Shown: positions 1-9,632, numbered from the stretch's first letter. The stretch is DNA of 64,000 bases from Spirosoma endophyticum (GCF_900112365.1 NZ_FOLQ01000017.1:1-64000); one strand, 5' to 3'. Notes: generated by a model from the sequence alone, not told the origin. Numbers and translations are program-made.

Positions 1-388
1 CGGAGCTGCTACCGGCATGGATGTAGACCATGTGGGGGGTGCAGTTTTCCAGGATGTTGACCGTGCCCAGGACGTTGGTCTCGTAGGTGAGGCTGACGTT
101 TTTTTGTTTGCTGTAGGCTCCATAAGCGGCCAGGTTGAAGATGGTCTTTGGCTTGATTTTGGCGAACACATCCTGGACGGAGGTGGGGGAGAGTATGTCG
201 CAATGGACAATATTCTCGGGGGGTACGGCGAGGAGATTGAGACGCCAGGCTTTGGTGGCGTCGTGAGTAAGGGCGAAGACATCCTGTCGAAGGCGGAAGA
301 GTTGCTCAAACAGGTTGGCGCCAATGAAGCCGCTGGCCCCGAAAACCACAATGGGACCATTCAGTTGAGTTATAGTAGCGGCTGGCAA
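1..388 (-). CDS. NAD-dependent epimerase/dehydratase, 5' part only (runs off the window)
   Basis: The minus-strand frame encodes an extended short-chain dehydrogenase N-terminus. A Rossmann motif, VVFGASGFIGANLFEQL, is followed by VHCDILSPTSVQDVF (the acidic residue that usually marks the end of the second beta strand region) and IFNLAAYGAYSKQ, which matches the NLAA/H motif of nucleotide-sugar epimerases. About 129 residues are visible and the 3' end lies outside the window. No ATG lies between the in-frame stop near 440 and the Rossmann motif, so I chose TTG at 388; ATT or CTG starts are also possible. The gene follows the transketolase subunit by about 80 nt and probably belongs to the same sugar-biosynthesis operon. 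The exact substrate cannot be told from this fragment. Confidence 0.82.
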   Translation of the reverse strand, partial: MPAATITQLNGPIVVFGASGFIGANLFEQLFRLRQDVFALTHDATKAWRLNLLAVPPENIVHCDILSPTSVQDVFAKIKPKTIFNLAAYGAYSKQKNVSLTYETNVLGTVNILENCTPHMVYIHAGSSS

Positions 389-468
389 AATAGGTGTAGA
401 TTGAGTGAAACAAGTCCCAAATAAGGGCTGGGAGAAAACCGGTCAACGTGTTGACCTTGTAAGTGGGT

Positions 469-1287
469 CTAGGCCACCGACGTAGCAAAATAGCGCTTCT
501 GGACATCTGAGCAGGCCAGCTCATATTGATCGGCGGTCATGGGTAAATAGTGCCATTCGAGCCGGTTTTCCATATACGAAACCCCTTTGCCTTTTTCTGT
601 CTTAGCGATCAGTACCTTGGGCTTTCCATTCGGTATGGCCGTCAGCCGGTCTACCTGTTCCAGTAATTCTGTTACGTTATGGCCATCGACTTCGGCTATA
701 TCAAAACCCATAGCAGACCAGGTATCAGGACTGGCCGTATCGCCCAGCACGTTAGCGGTTGTGTTGAAACCCTGTAAACCATTTTTATCAATCAGGACAA
801 TCAAATTATCCAGGCCATTCTGAATCGCGAAATGGGCTGCTTCCCAGGTTGTTCCTTCGTTGGTTTCGCCATCAGACATAAGTACAAACACACGGGAGTC
901 GTCACCCAGTAATTTGCCCGCCTGCGCAATGCCCGTACCGATAGGCAGGCCGTGCCCCAACGATCCCGTAGCGAACGGAATGCTTCTATGCTTATTCGGA
1001 GCAGGATGAGCCGGAAGGGTTGTGCCATTTTGATAATAGGTCGCCAGTGCCTCGTCTGATATATCCCCTAAGTGATTCAGGCAAACGTAGAGCGCGGCAG
1101 CCGCATGGCCTTTCGAGAGCAAAAATGTATCCTGTTCACGTTTGCGTAGAACGAGCGTTGCCAGCATCAGGTCGATACAGCTAAGCGAACAACCAATGTG
1201 TCCGGCATGGGCCTGATTATAGAGGCTTAACAGGTTCAGCCTTAGCTGGCCCTGAAGTGTCTTTGTGTCGATCAATTCCGTTGTCAA
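469..1287 (-). CDS. Transketolase, N-terminal (thiamine diphosphate-binding) subunit
   Basis: This 272-residue protein covers only the N-terminal half of transketolase. Visible motifs are AGH at residue 30, SKGHAA around 58-63, GSLGHG at 108-113, and SDGETNEG at 138-145, which fits the GDG...N thiamine diphosphate/Mg motif. Split transketolases have a separate pyrimidine-binding C-terminal subunit. None is inside the window, so it may lie downstream beyond position 1. In polysaccharide clusters such split enzymes are often linked to formation of branched or unusual sugars, which is an inference here. The only usable start is TTG at 1287, because an in-frame stop lies five codons upstream. The next gene, an epimerase, also lacks an ATG. 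Confidence 0.88.
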   Translation of the reverse strand: MTTELIDTKTLQGQLRLNLLSLYNQAHAGHIGCSLSCIDLMLATLVLRKREQDTFLLSKGHAAAALYVCLNHLGDISDEALATYYQNGTTLPAHPAPNKHRSIPFATGSLGHGLPIGTGIAQAGKLLGDDSRVFVLMSDGETNEGTTWEAAHFAIQNGLDNLIVLIDKNGLQGFNTTANVLGDTASPDTWSAMGFDIAEVDGHNVTELLEQVDRLTAIPNGKPKVLIAKTEKGKGVSYMENRLEWHYLPMTADQYELACSDVQKRYFATSVA

Positions 1288-1703
1288 AACTGTAGTCGAT
1301 TAGTTGTATAAATGCCTCATTCACCAAACGTTGATCACAAGTAGATAATCGTCCTGGTGCTACGTTCTCGTATCACCGGAGATTACTTCAGAACGATTTT
1401 GAGAAGGAAACTAGCTACGGTAAGGCGTTTCTTACCCGCTTGACATGACTATAAATATAAGCTGGCAGTCGCCACCGCGGGAATTATACGATTGTATGGT
1501 GTAGCTTGTCGATTTAGTCAACGCATCGGTAGTTACTCAAATCCGTTAATCACAAACTAATTACACGCACTTAAATGCCAGCAGAGACATTTCCCTATAA
1601 TTATTTGCCCGTAAAACAGCATATTTTACAGGATAGCCTATTCAGAAATTAACTGCCCAAATCACGTAAATACGATGGCATTTTATGCCGCAAAGCGTAT
1701 GAT
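1288..1703. other. Gene-free stretch upstream of the transketolase gene
   Basis: I see no convincing gene in these 416 bases. The stretch separates the transketolase/epimerase pair from the lipoprotein gene, so it probably carries the promoter for the pair. A -7-like TATATTTA on the minus strand (1452-1459) resembles the two exopolysaccharide promoters further right, but no TTTG is placed 19-21 nt upstream, so I do not call it a promoter. Confidence 0.5.
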
Positions 1704-1749
1704 CCAGCGTTAGGATGTGGTCCGTAAACCCTTCATGGCCTAACGCTGG
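1704..1749 (-). terminator. 11-bp inverted repeat after the IPT lipoprotein gene
   Basis: CCAGCGTTAGG (1704-1714) and CCTAACGCTGG (1739-1749) pair perfectly across a 24-nt loop. They begin about ten nt after the stop of the minus-strand gene ending at 1759. There is no T-run, so it may be an RNA-stabilising hairpin rather than an intrinsic terminator. Confidence 0.5.
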
Positions 1750-1758
1750 TCTGACAGT

Positions 1759-3456
1759 CTACCGATCGTAATCGGTAGTTTGAGGTGTAAAGCTGGTCCA
1801 GCCCGACAGCCAGTTATCCGTGCCAAAAGCACCCCGGTACGTCACCGCAGTGAAAAACGAATCAGCCAGTTTTCCACCAGAGACAGCACCCGTTAGTAGC
1901 GGTGAACCCGACTGCGGCAGGAAATTTGGGGCGGATAGATTAAACGTCGATCCGTTCAACAACAGAGACGCCAAATCCGATGTCTGAATAACCTGATTTG
2001 ACTGGGCGGTTGTGGTAAAATACGTCGTCGCCTGGGCGTTGGTGATGACGCCACCACCCACAACCGGCGTCAGTACGTTAGCCAGCACAATACCTTTTAA
2101 GTCAAGGGCATTGCTGGTTATGTTTGCCAGCGTACCCGTAGCGGTCCCATCCAGACGAACACCTTCAGGGTATCCGTAAATTACTGAATTGTAGATACTT
2201 GTCGCTGTATTCCGACGTAAAAATAGTCCGGATTGATAAAGACCTGTAGTCGGTGTGCTGCTAAAGGCGAAGTCGCTTATGTTGGCAAAGATCGGGGCCG
2301 TTTGCGGCAACCCATTTTGCCTGGTTAAGGGTGCCCCTGTGTTCTCGCCCGGATCGAAATTCTGCGACTCAAATCCGTTTGATCCCGCTGGCGATCCAAC
2401 CGCCGGGTCACGTAGTGCGACGCCAAACTGTACCTTACCGGAGTATCCCCAGTCGGAACTCCAGTTATCATCGAAACTACGGTAAGCAACAAGATTTTTG
2501 GCGTTCACCGTTCCGCCGAACCAACTAAAGGCATCCCCGCTGCTGTACGAAACCTGAACATGGTCGATGGTGGTACCGTAGCCAACACCGTAAAGAGTCA
2601 GGCCATTCAGCCTGTCATTGGCTATAGTGGGTTGCGATGTCCCCGCAAATTCGATCCTGACGTATTGAAGAGTACCCGCATTATCATCGAATTCATTGTA
2701 GGTTTCGACGGTGCCGCGCACCCCACCCGCCAGGAGCGTTTCGCCCGGCCGGTTCAGGGCCGCTTTGCCAATCAGCACAATTCCGCCCCAATCGCCATAC
2801 CCGCGCTGCCCGGCAGCTTTGGCCGACGTAAAGACAATCGGTTGGGTAGCTGTTCCCTGAGCAATTAATTTGCCCCGTCGCTCCACAATGAGTGTTCCGG
2901 ACTGGTTTTTACCATTCGGGTCCCGATCGGCCCCCGCGCCTTTGATGATCGTTCCGGGCTGGATCGTCAGTGTATAATCGGCCGGGATGTAGACCAGGCC
3001 CCGCAGCAGGTAAATCGTATCTTTTTTCCAGGTTAAATTGGCGTAGAGCGTCCCCGATATCTCTTTCACGGGTTTGAGGGCTGGAATAGAGACCGTGAAC
3101 GTAGCCGGACTCTGCGCGGTTTGGCCACCCGCCGATACCGAAACAGGGCCACTTGCCGCTCCGGCAGGTACCACCACCACCAGGCTTGTCGATGTAGCCG
3201 ACACAATGGTTGCCTGAACGCCCCCAATGGTGATTGTATTGCTGGCGGGGTCTGTACTGAAATTAGTACCGCTAACCGTAATGGTACTGCCGACGGGTGC
3301 GCTGGCCGGGTCAATACCCGTGATCGTGGTTTTGGCCTGTGGCTGCGGATTGCTGGTATCCGTGTCGCTGTCGTGCTTACAGGCCGTGAATACCATCGTA
3401 AAGCTCAATAGCACGAGCAGTACGAATACTAGTTGCTTACAATTTTTCATAGTCAT
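1759..3456 (-). CDS. Surface lipoprotein with IPT/TIG domain and beta-helix-like body
   Basis: This 565-residue protein starts with a lipoprotein signal (hydrophobic segment, then FTAC). Residues about 43-125 form one IPT/TIG immunoglobulin-like domain (ITGIDPASAPVGSTITVSGTNF). The rest is rich in Gly, Asn and Thr and has features of a right-handed beta-helix: TIQPGTIIKGAG, LIVERRGKLIAQGT and repeated short strands. It ends in GAFGTDNWLSGWTSF, a C-terminal pattern common in Bacteroidota surface proteins. It is probably exported and lipid-anchored, but its ligand is unknown. ATG at 3450 is an equally good start. It lies inside the polysaccharide locus on the same strand but is separated from its neighbours by 58 nt and a hairpin, so it may be transcribed on its own. 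Confidence 0.8.
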   Translation of the reverse strand: MTMKNCKQLVFVLLVLLSFTMVFTACKHDSDTDTSNPQPQAKTTITGIDPASAPVGSTITVSGTNFSTDPASNTITIGGVQATIVSATSTSLVVVVPAGAASGPVSVSAGGQTAQSPATFTVSIPALKPVKEISGTLYANLTWKKDTIYLLRGLVYIPADYTLTIQPGTIIKGAGADRDPNGKNQSGTLIVERRGKLIAQGTATQPIVFTSAKAAGQRGYGDWGGIVLIGKAALNRPGETLLAGGVRGTVETYNEFDDNAGTLQYVRIEFAGTSQPTIANDRLNGLTLYGVGYGTTIDHVQVSYSSGDAFSWFGGTVNAKNLVAYRSFDDNWSSDWGYSGKVQFGVALRDPAVGSPAGSNGFESQNFDPGENTGAPLTRQNGLPQTAPIFANISDFAFSSTPTTGLYQSGLFLRRNTATSIYNSVIYGYPEGVRLDGTATGTLANITSNALDLKGIVLANVLTPVVGGGVITNAQATTYFTTTAQSNQVIQTSDLASLLLNGSTFNLSAPNFLPQSGSPLLTGAVSGGKLADSFFTAVTYRGAFGTDNWLSGWTSFTPQTTDYDR

Positions 3457-3514
3457 CGAGAATTTGTTGTTAATACTGTTTTATAGGCAATCTAACCCAT
3501 ACACGAGCTTTCGA

Positions 3515-4651
3515 TCAGGCAATTTCATACCTGAATAAGTCGTTTAAACCCCGTTCGAACTGATCGATCGAGACAACGATATCGTCATCGACATGACTAT
3601 GCCGACTCCCTCCAACCAGACCTGCACAATAGCCTGAATAACGTAGCCCCAGCAACTCCGCCAGGTACCGGAAATATTCTGGTACGTAGTTATCGGCGAA
3701 TAGTTCGAGCAGATGTGTGCCCGGTCTGCACCAAAGCACATTAGCAAACGAAGCCCCATGCGGCCCAATGATGAACGATGCACCGGCATAGAGCGCAACT
3801 TGCTCAGCGATGCTTCTCGGCTGATCCTCGATAATATCGAAGCCATAGGTCGTCAATAAAGCAACCAGTGCATCCTCATTCAGCACACGGCGTCGTCCCG
3901 AACGCCTGATGTATATACGCCTGCCTGGTCCTGTCGGCTCAGGCATAACGGAACATACGTAGCGCCTGAGCGATAACACATCCGCCGGGTTGGGGTAAAA
4001 CCAGCTGTTGTTGTCGCCCAGTATGGCTGTCGAAAAGCGAACCGTATGAGTCCGGCTATCAATCAAATTCTCCTGTCTGACACCCAGTATGGCCAGCAAC
4101 TCACGCTCGAAGGTTGTATGCAGCAATGGGTACGCCACCGTTGCTTCGGCAAAGACTGAGGCAGGCAACGTGTCTTTGATGCGGCATAGTTTGGCCGCAA
4201 CAAAAAACAGGTAATCGTAATAGCGGCCCCAATAATGGCTCCAGGGAGCAATCAGCATTGTGGTTTCATAATCGGGCCGTTGCTTTAGATTCAGCAGATC
4301 TTTAAACAAAGCGTTTGTACCGAAATCAGTATCAAGCACTTTATGGCCAAGCTTAAGACCACCCGACCGTAGCTGCGTAGCGTCGGAATGGAGATTATCA
4401 AGTCGCCAGACGTGTGTATGACCAGTGGCCACTTCCGTTTGATTGAATATCAACTTGCTACGTTCCGTCACGTCGGCCACTTTGGATAGCGTAATGTGAT
4501 GCACCGGGCTCGAAGCCAGCTGGTACGGCCGCAGGTAATCTTCCGTCTGGGCCTTGGTCAGCAAGTCAAGGCCAAATGGTTTCGCCAGGATCGTCGACTG
4601 TTTTTTCAGACCATCACGAGCTTCATTTAACCAACGGTTTATCAGGGCCAT
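3515..4651 (-). CDS. Glycosyltransferase family 61 (DUF563-type)
   Basis: The 378-residue protein has the GT61 signature in its C-terminal third: RRIYIRRSG, then a segment ending in EDQPRSIAEQVALYAGA, then GPHGASFANVLWCRPGTHLLELF. In this family those elements bind the nucleotide-sugar donor. No signal peptide or membrane segment is seen, so it should act in the cytoplasm. GT61 members occur in plant xylan/N-glycan synthesis and in bacterial capsule clusters. The neighbouring GMC oxidoreductase and aldo/keto reductase suggest a late modification of the polymer or its precursor. The acceptor is not predictable. Confidence 0.83.
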   Translation of the reverse strand: MALINRWLNEARDGLKKQSTILAKPFGLDLLTKAQTEDYLRPYQLASSPVHHITLSKVADVTERSKLIFNQTEVATGHTHVWRLDNLHSDATQLRSGGLKLGHKVLDTDFGTNALFKDLLNLKQRPDYETTMLIAPWSHYWGRYYDYLFFVAAKLCRIKDTLPASVFAEATVAYPLLHTTFERELLAILGVRQENLIDSRTHTVRFSTAILGDNNSWFYPNPADVLSLRRYVCSVMPEPTGPGRRIYIRRSGRRRVLNEDALVALLTTYGFDIIEDQPRSIAEQVALYAGASFIIGPHGASFANVLWCRPGTHLLELFADNYVPEYFRYLAELLGLRYSGYCAGLVGGSRHSHVDDDIVVSIDQFERGLNDLFRYEIA

Positions 4652-4692
4652 ACGCAGTTTATTTTAACAATCGCTTACGCGAAAATGGGTAT

Positions 4693-6417
4693 CTAGTCTG
4701 TAATTTGAATGACACTGTTCCCGTATTCCGGCGCTCCAGCGAACTTCTTGTTAGGAATGAATGGCTCACGCAGATGATCAGCCAGCCGTAGCGCCTGCGC
4801 CACGAGGGTCAGGGTCGGGTTGGCATGACCACCCGTCGGGAACACCGAAGAACCCGCTACGTAGAGGTTATCCAATCCGTACACTTTCGAATTGCCATCC
4901 ACAACCCCCGTTTGGGGATCATCAGACATGCGGGTTGTGCCAATGTGGTGTGCGGCTGAATTGAACGATTTGATCTGTCTGTCCAGATACTCACGTAACC
5001 CCTGCTCCGAATACCGTACATCACCCAGATTCTTTTTTCTGAAATTATCAACAAACAGGTTGTGGGCGTCCACGACCGATTCTATATCATCTTCTGTAAA
5101 TGAGATGCTTACTTCCGCCCGTGGCATACCAAACGCATCTCTGGCCGACGAGGACAAAGACACACGACTTGCTCGGTTTGGGCGTTGCTCCGCCTGAAAA
5201 TACAGGCCCCAATACGTAGTATTTTTCGCCGGAAGAACAAACGGCAGCCGCCGTTTGGCCATGCGTTTCAGCCCCAGTTGAATCAAGTCTGGAATCTGGG
5301 TCAGTCCATCCCGGGCAATTATACCCGCATGTTCCCTGACAGAAGGTGATAACTCCTGCCACTTACGCAATGCCTTGCCCACCGATTTCTGACTAACAAT
5401 CGACAGCAATGATTTGACAACGTAGCGCGACGAAAACAGTACGTCCCGATGCCCATTCGTGGTGTTGGGATGATACAGAAAAAAGATCGTGTTCAGCAAT
5501 TTTCGGGACGTCTGGGTAGCTTCCGGAATCCACCACCGCCGACGGCAATACACGCCCGCATCCCGTTCAAAATCGACGAGCAGTTCCTCCCGATTCTTAG
5601 GGTTGAGTTCGGCGTATGTGCCATCCAGATGCGCCATGTAGTATCGACCTACGTTGTCGTGCTGATTGCCGATGCCTGTCGGGAAATAGTGATTTGCCGA
5701 TGCCAGCAGCAAGCGTGGGTTCTCGATTCCACCCGCTGCCAGCACAAACGAACCGGCCTTTACGGTGAAGCTGACGCCACCCATCGTTACGTCTACATGC
5801 GAAATGCGTTCGCTGGAATCCTGCATCTGCAACGCCCGAACGTGCGCATCCAGCAATACCTGAACGCTCTCACTGCGTTCTAATTCAGTCTTGTAGGCTT
5901 TCGCAAAATTGATCGGTGGACTCCAGCGTTCCAGCGGATACGATACGATATCCTCCGTATCTAAACCATTGATTATCTCCCGTTTCGCAGTGGGAAACGT
6001 GTCGTGCGCACTAAACGAAAAATCGCCGATCTGACACAGTTGAGCGGCCTGGCGATAGTAAGGCATCAGCGTTTCGTAGCTTAAAGGCCAGCCACTATCC
6101 GGCACCCAGGCACGCGGCTTGAAATCAATCGGCTCAAATGGAATACAACGTCCACCCCAAACGGCGGAGGCTCCCCCAAATTGCCGACGACGGTTTTCTT
6201 CCAGCGGCTCATGCGGCTCGGTCGGCGAAACGACACCCCGGTGCAAATCCTGATTGGCACTTGTTTCCGACCATCCGCCACCCGTTATCACCACCACGTT
6301 GATCGGCAGTTTCGACAACTGTAGCGCTATCGAAATAGCCGCTGGCCCACCGCCAATCAGGCAAATGTCGGCCTGGAGGACCTGCCCATTCTGGATGTCG
6401 TTTTTCGTGCGAATCAT
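4693..6417 (-). CDS. GMC-family FAD-dependent oxidoreductase
   Basis: This 574-residue protein has an N-terminal FAD-binding motif (CLIGGGPAAISIALQLSK, from about residue 19) and the GMC C-terminal block. That block contains AAHHIGTTRMSDDP, with the active-site His region, and YVAGSSVFPTGGHANPTLT, with the conserved Asn. GMC enzymes oxidise alcohol groups of sugars, sugar alcohols or choline. Its stop overlaps the start of the aldo/keto reductase gene by 4 nt (ATGA), so the two are translationally coupled and may act on the same sugar. No signal peptide is evident. The substrate is unknown, and location in a polysaccharide locus suggests a sugar or sugar-lipid. Confidence 0.88.
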   Translation of the reverse strand: MIRTKNDIQNGQVLQADICLIGGGPAAISIALQLSKLPINVVVITGGGWSETSANQDLHRGVVSPTEPHEPLEENRRRQFGGASAVWGGRCIPFEPIDFKPRAWVPDSGWPLSYETLMPYYRQAAQLCQIGDFSFSAHDTFPTAKREIINGLDTEDIVSYPLERWSPPINFAKAYKTELERSESVQVLLDAHVRALQMQDSSERISHVDVTMGGVSFTVKAGSFVLAAGGIENPRLLLASANHYFPTGIGNQHDNVGRYYMAHLDGTYAELNPKNREELLVDFERDAGVYCRRRWWIPEATQTSRKLLNTIFFLYHPNTTNGHRDVLFSSRYVVKSLLSIVSQKSVGKALRKWQELSPSVREHAGIIARDGLTQIPDLIQLGLKRMAKRRLPFVLPAKNTTYWGLYFQAEQRPNRASRVSLSSSARDAFGMPRAEVSISFTEDDIESVVDAHNLFVDNFRKKNLGDVRYSEQGLREYLDRQIKSFNSAAHHIGTTRMSDDPQTGVVDGNSKVYGLDNLYVAGSSVFPTGGHANPTLTLVAQALRLADHLREPFIPNKKFAGAPEYGNSVIQITD

Positions 6418-7301
6418 GCGAGCAGTTGGTTAAGCGTGGGCAAATAGCGGGGCAGGGCTTTTGTATAGTCCAGTGAAGCGATGTTATGCTTTAAATGCGC
6501 CAGATCACTGGTGCCAAACAAAACGGCATCTACTTTTTTCTCCGTCAATACGGCTGCAATCAGAAACTGAATCAGCGACATACTTTCCAGACCATCCATC
6601 TTACTACGTTCTGATGCGGTGGCGGCAAAACGGTCTACCAGCGATTTGTAGGGACGCAGCACCTGATTCGCCACGACCGGAATCTGATGCGCCCGACACA
6701 GGTCGATAATGGCGTTGGCGCTGTCATCATGCCAGGAAACGGCGGTTTGCACTAATTGAACCTGTCCACTACGGATGCCTTCTTCCACCACGCGATAGTC
6801 GTTCGTTGAAACGCCCGTGTATTCGGCCAACCCTGCCTGCCTGATCAGTTCCAGCCCTTCCCAGGCGTTGGTTCCGACCAGTTCATCCCAAACGGGCTCA
6901 TGCAGCATAAACGCGTTGGCAGACTCTACGCCAAGCCGTTTGTTGCTTTGCCGGATGCTGTTAAGCAAGTAATTGGCGGTATAATTCTTCTTGACACCTG
7001 CTTTAATTTTTATCTTTTTACCGATCTGATTGAGTGGCGATAACCATTCCGGTGTATGAAACATGGGAATGCCCGCTTTGGTCATCACAAAAAACGACGA
7101 CCGATTGCTGGCAATGCATTTATTGATAAGCCGTTCTGAATCACCCGACCCATACGTATCAGCCGTATCAATCAGGTTGATACAATTATCAGCGGCAAGC
7201 CGGATAATATCACCGAATTGGTCTGTTGATAAGCGGCTCCCCAGCGAACCAGCCCGACTCGTTCCGATACCTAACCGAGAAAGTTGCTTTAATAATATCA
7301 T
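6414..7301 (-). CDS. Aldo/keto reductase
   Basis: The 295-residue protein fits the AKR (alpha/beta)8 barrel family. The catalytic tetrad is visible as Asp45 and Tyr50 (DTADTYGSGDSE), Lys75 (VMTKAG) and His134 (FMLHEP). These enzymes use NAD(P)H to reduce carbonyl groups. I start at ATG 7301, because the longer frame begins with TTG and adds only two residues. The gene overlaps the GMC oxidoreductase by 4 nt. An AKR paired with a flavin sugar oxidase suggests an oxidation/reduction sequence such as inversion of a hydroxyl group, but that is inference. Confidence 0.88.
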   Translation of the reverse strand: MILLKQLSRLGIGTSRAGSLGSRLSTDQFGDIIRLAADNCINLIDTADTYGSGDSERLINKCIASNRSSFFVMTKAGIPMFHTPEWLSPLNQIGKKIKIKAGVKKNYTANYLLNSIRQSNKRLGVESANAFMLHEPVWDELVGTNAWEGLELIRQAGLAEYTGVSTNDYRVVEEGIRSGQVQLVQTAVSWHDDSANAIIDLCRAHQIPVVANQVLRPYKSLVDRFAATASERSKMDGLESMSLIQFLIAAVLTEKKVDAVLFGTSDLAHLKHNIASLDYTKALPRYLPTLNQLLA

Positions 7302-7385
7302 GATCAATATCCGATAAATGATAGCTGGATCAGACCAAATGGCAGGTCCGGAACATCACAAAAGATGAACGCTATAAATGAATTT

Positions 7386-8246
7386 TCAGGAATTAGTTTG
7401 CTGCATTACGCCTATGGAATTAGCCGTTGCCAATGGACCAGAAAGTGGTGGTTTTTTTCGGCCGAAAAACACTTTTCTGAAATTAGTAGCCATAGGTTTA
7501 TTTGATAAAACGGGTGGAAATAGAACAAACCGTTCTGCCGTTTCTTTATCAAAATTTTTCTCGTTGATAGACGTAACGTCAAAGCCACTGTTTGTCAGCA
7601 TATCGACGAAATCATCACCGTATATTCGCAGATGATCGTACTGACCAAATACCCGCTCCCGTTCCTTCGGACTTGTAATCGATAAATCTTCGATAGTATG
7701 TTTTAAATGATCTTTTTGCGGAACCGTAAAAATGCAATAGCCACCGGGCTTAAGCACCCGAAAGACCTCATCAATACCCGCCCGATGATTGGGTACGTGT
7801 TCCAGTACATCGCAGGCAATGACACAGTCAAATGACTCATCAGCAATGGCTTTCATGTCAGAAATATCGATATTATAATCAATGTTCTTGTAGGAATACC
7901 CATCCGTAAAAAAGTCTGCCGTCTGGTAGGAACCGGCATTTTTTCGAATTATTTTTTCGAGGAATTTTTCAGGGGCAAAATGTAAAACCTTTTTGTCCTT
8001 AATTATTTTTTTTAAATCGAATTCCTCTAATAACGAAAGTGAAGCTAACAGCAATCTATGCCGTACGGTAGAATAACATTTCGGACAGATACAATTTAAA
8101 TGCCAGGGATCATCACTCAGTTTATTGGCTTTATAATGACAAATATTACATTCTACGTCGTTGCCCGCTACGTTGTAGTAAAGCTGCGTAGCGTCCAGGT
8201 AAACTTCCTTAGCACTTTCCTTGATTGTTTTCAGCACTTTTTTCAT
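7386..8246 (-). CDS. SAM-dependent methyltransferase with N-terminal zinc ribbon
   Basis: This 286-residue protein starts with a cysteine cluster (CNIC, then CICPKC, about residues 35-57), which probably binds zinc. A class I methyltransferase domain follows: VLHFAPEKFLEKII as the degenerate SAM-binding first motif, FDCVIACDVLEHVPNHRAGIDE as motif II, and VLKPGGYCIFTVP as motif III. The layout fits small methyltransferases found in O-antigen and capsule clusters that modify sugars or peptides. The local sequence is more AT-rich than its neighbours, hinting at a different origin. The gene is separated by 84-88 nt from each neighbour. Confidence 0.85.
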   Translation of the reverse strand: MKKVLKTIKESAKEVYLDATQLYYNVAGNDVECNICHYKANKLSDDPWHLNCICPKCYSTVRHRLLLASLSLLEEFDLKKIIKDKKVLHFAPEKFLEKIIRKNAGSYQTADFFTDGYSYKNIDYNIDISDMKAIADESFDCVIACDVLEHVPNHRAGIDEVFRVLKPGGYCIFTVPQKDHLKHTIEDLSITSPKERERVFGQYDHLRIYGDDFVDMLTNSGFDVTSINEKNFDKETAERFVLFPPVLSNKPMATNFRKVFFGRKKPPLSGPLATANSIGVMQQTNS

Positions 8247-8334
8247 CGCTTTATTGGTTAATAGTGCTATCGTTATTTTTAAAATAGTATATAGTGAATC
8301 TACCTTAACTCAAATCCCTGTTAATAATATCCCG

Positions 8335-9630
8335 CTAGGATCTGTGTCTGTTCAGAGGATTCGCCGGAATCACGTCGGCTCTTTCGGCGGGTGCTTCCAG
8401 CGCCATTACGGCGGGGTACAGATCATCAATGAAGGTTCTGATTTTGGCATCCCACACCTGCGATTGCGCGAACGTGTAAGCGGCCCGTCCCATAGCCAAT
8501 CGTTGATCAGGATGGGCAAACATCCACTCAATGGCTTTAGCTAACTCGGCGGTCACCTGGTCTTCATCCGATACAGTGACCTTTAGGCCCGTTTCGGGAC
8601 TGACCAATTCCGCCTGACCGTGTAATTCGAGCGTTACAACGGGCAATGAGTACGCCATCGCTTCCAGTAACTGCATAGGGCAGGAATCGCGCAGGCTCGT
8701 GAAAACGAAGACATCCGACTGTCGGTAAAATTCTTTCACTTCATCGTACGACACATGCCCAGCCCACTTGACGCGATCCTGAACGCCGTAACGACTGATG
8801 TAGCCTGGCACCTGGTCAACCATTTCGCCTTTTCCCCCCACAATAGTTAGGGTAATGGGTAAGGCTGGATTAACTTTGCTGAATGCCTGAATGGTCAGTT
8901 CCAACGCCTTGCGGGGCATCAAGCGACCCACCCACAACAAGTTCATCGTAGTGCTGGCCTGCCGTTCAATAGGTTCAGATGGCAAAAACGAAGCACTTAG
9001 GCCCGCATCCAGCATCCGCTCGATTGGCTTGTTAGGGCGTTGACTTTTGGCCAGCTGATACGTATCGTCGTTGGTAACAATCACCCGACTGGCGGTTTTC
9101 AGGGTCTGATAAAAGCCGGGATTAGCATACTGAAGGAAGATACTCACCCAATCTCTCATCCATTCCCGCGACCAGTACTGACCGAAATACCGCTTCAACG
9201 CCTGAGGTGCCCGCTGCCCGCCACCGACTGGCCCGAAGATGAACGGCTTTTTCAGCTTGTACAGAAAACTGCCCAGCTGAATGCTGCCATACGTTACGTG
9301 ATGCACCAGATCGAAGTCGTGCATTTTATCCAGTTTTCGACCAAGTTTGTAGGCCTTCCATTGCCAGTATAAATAATGAAAGTACATGCCTATCAGCCCT
9401 TTAGCACAAAACTTGTCGGCCCAATCGGGCATGGGAACGTAGTGAACCGTCAGGTTCGGGAAGAAGCCATTTGCCAGAACAGGATCAATCGCGGCCTGCC
9501 ACTGGTGTTTGGTCAGGCAATGAATCCGATAGCCATTTTCGCTGAGCAACGTGGCGTAATTCCAGCCATTTCCCTCCTCCGACCCCGCATTTGGCAGGCA
9601 GGCATACGCCGATAACAATACGTTTCTCAT
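8335..9630 (-). CDS. Glycosyltransferase family 4
   Basis: The 431-residue protein begins MRNVLLSAYACLPNAGSEEG, the N-terminus typical of GT-B transferases. The C-terminal half has NLLWVGRLMPRKALELTIQA (donor-domain start), DVFVFTSLRDSCPMQLLEAM (the EX7E region) and a final helix. I reject the frame extension beyond ATG 9630, because that ATG lies exactly after the stop of the upstream gene (9633) and matches the family N-terminus. GT4 enzymes transfer sugars from nucleotide donors with retention. It is a cytoplasmic or membrane-peripheral enzyme that builds the repeat unit. Donor and acceptor are unknown. Confidence 0.9.
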   Translation of the reverse strand: MRNVLLSAYACLPNAGSEEGNGWNYATLLSENGYRIHCLTKHQWQAAIDPVLANGFFPNLTVHYVPMPDWADKFCAKGLIGMYFHYLYWQWKAYKLGRKLDKMHDFDLVHHVTYGSIQLGSFLYKLKKPFIFGPVGGGQRAPQALKRYFGQYWSREWMRDWVSIFLQYANPGFYQTLKTASRVIVTNDDTYQLAKSQRPNKPIERMLDAGLSASFLPSEPIERQASTTMNLLWVGRLMPRKALELTIQAFSKVNPALPITLTIVGGKGEMVDQVPGYISRYGVQDRVKWAGHVSYDEVKEFYRQSDVFVFTSLRDSCPMQLLEAMAYSLPVVTLELHGQAELVSPETGLKVTVSDEDQVTAELAKAIEWMFAHPDQRLAMGRAAYTFAQSQVWDAKIRTFIDDLYPAVMALEAPAERADVIPANPLNRHRS

Positions 9631-9632
9631 GG

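Noticed and set aside
1452..1459. -7-like TATATTTA that could be a third polysaccharide promoter
   Set aside because: No TTTG lies 19-21 nt upstream, and similarity to the other two promoters stops after about 15 bases.
3121..3538. Plus-strand open frames opposite the IPT lipoprotein gene
   Set aside because: They are antisense shadows: the minus strand carries a lipoprotein signal and a recognisable IPT domain.
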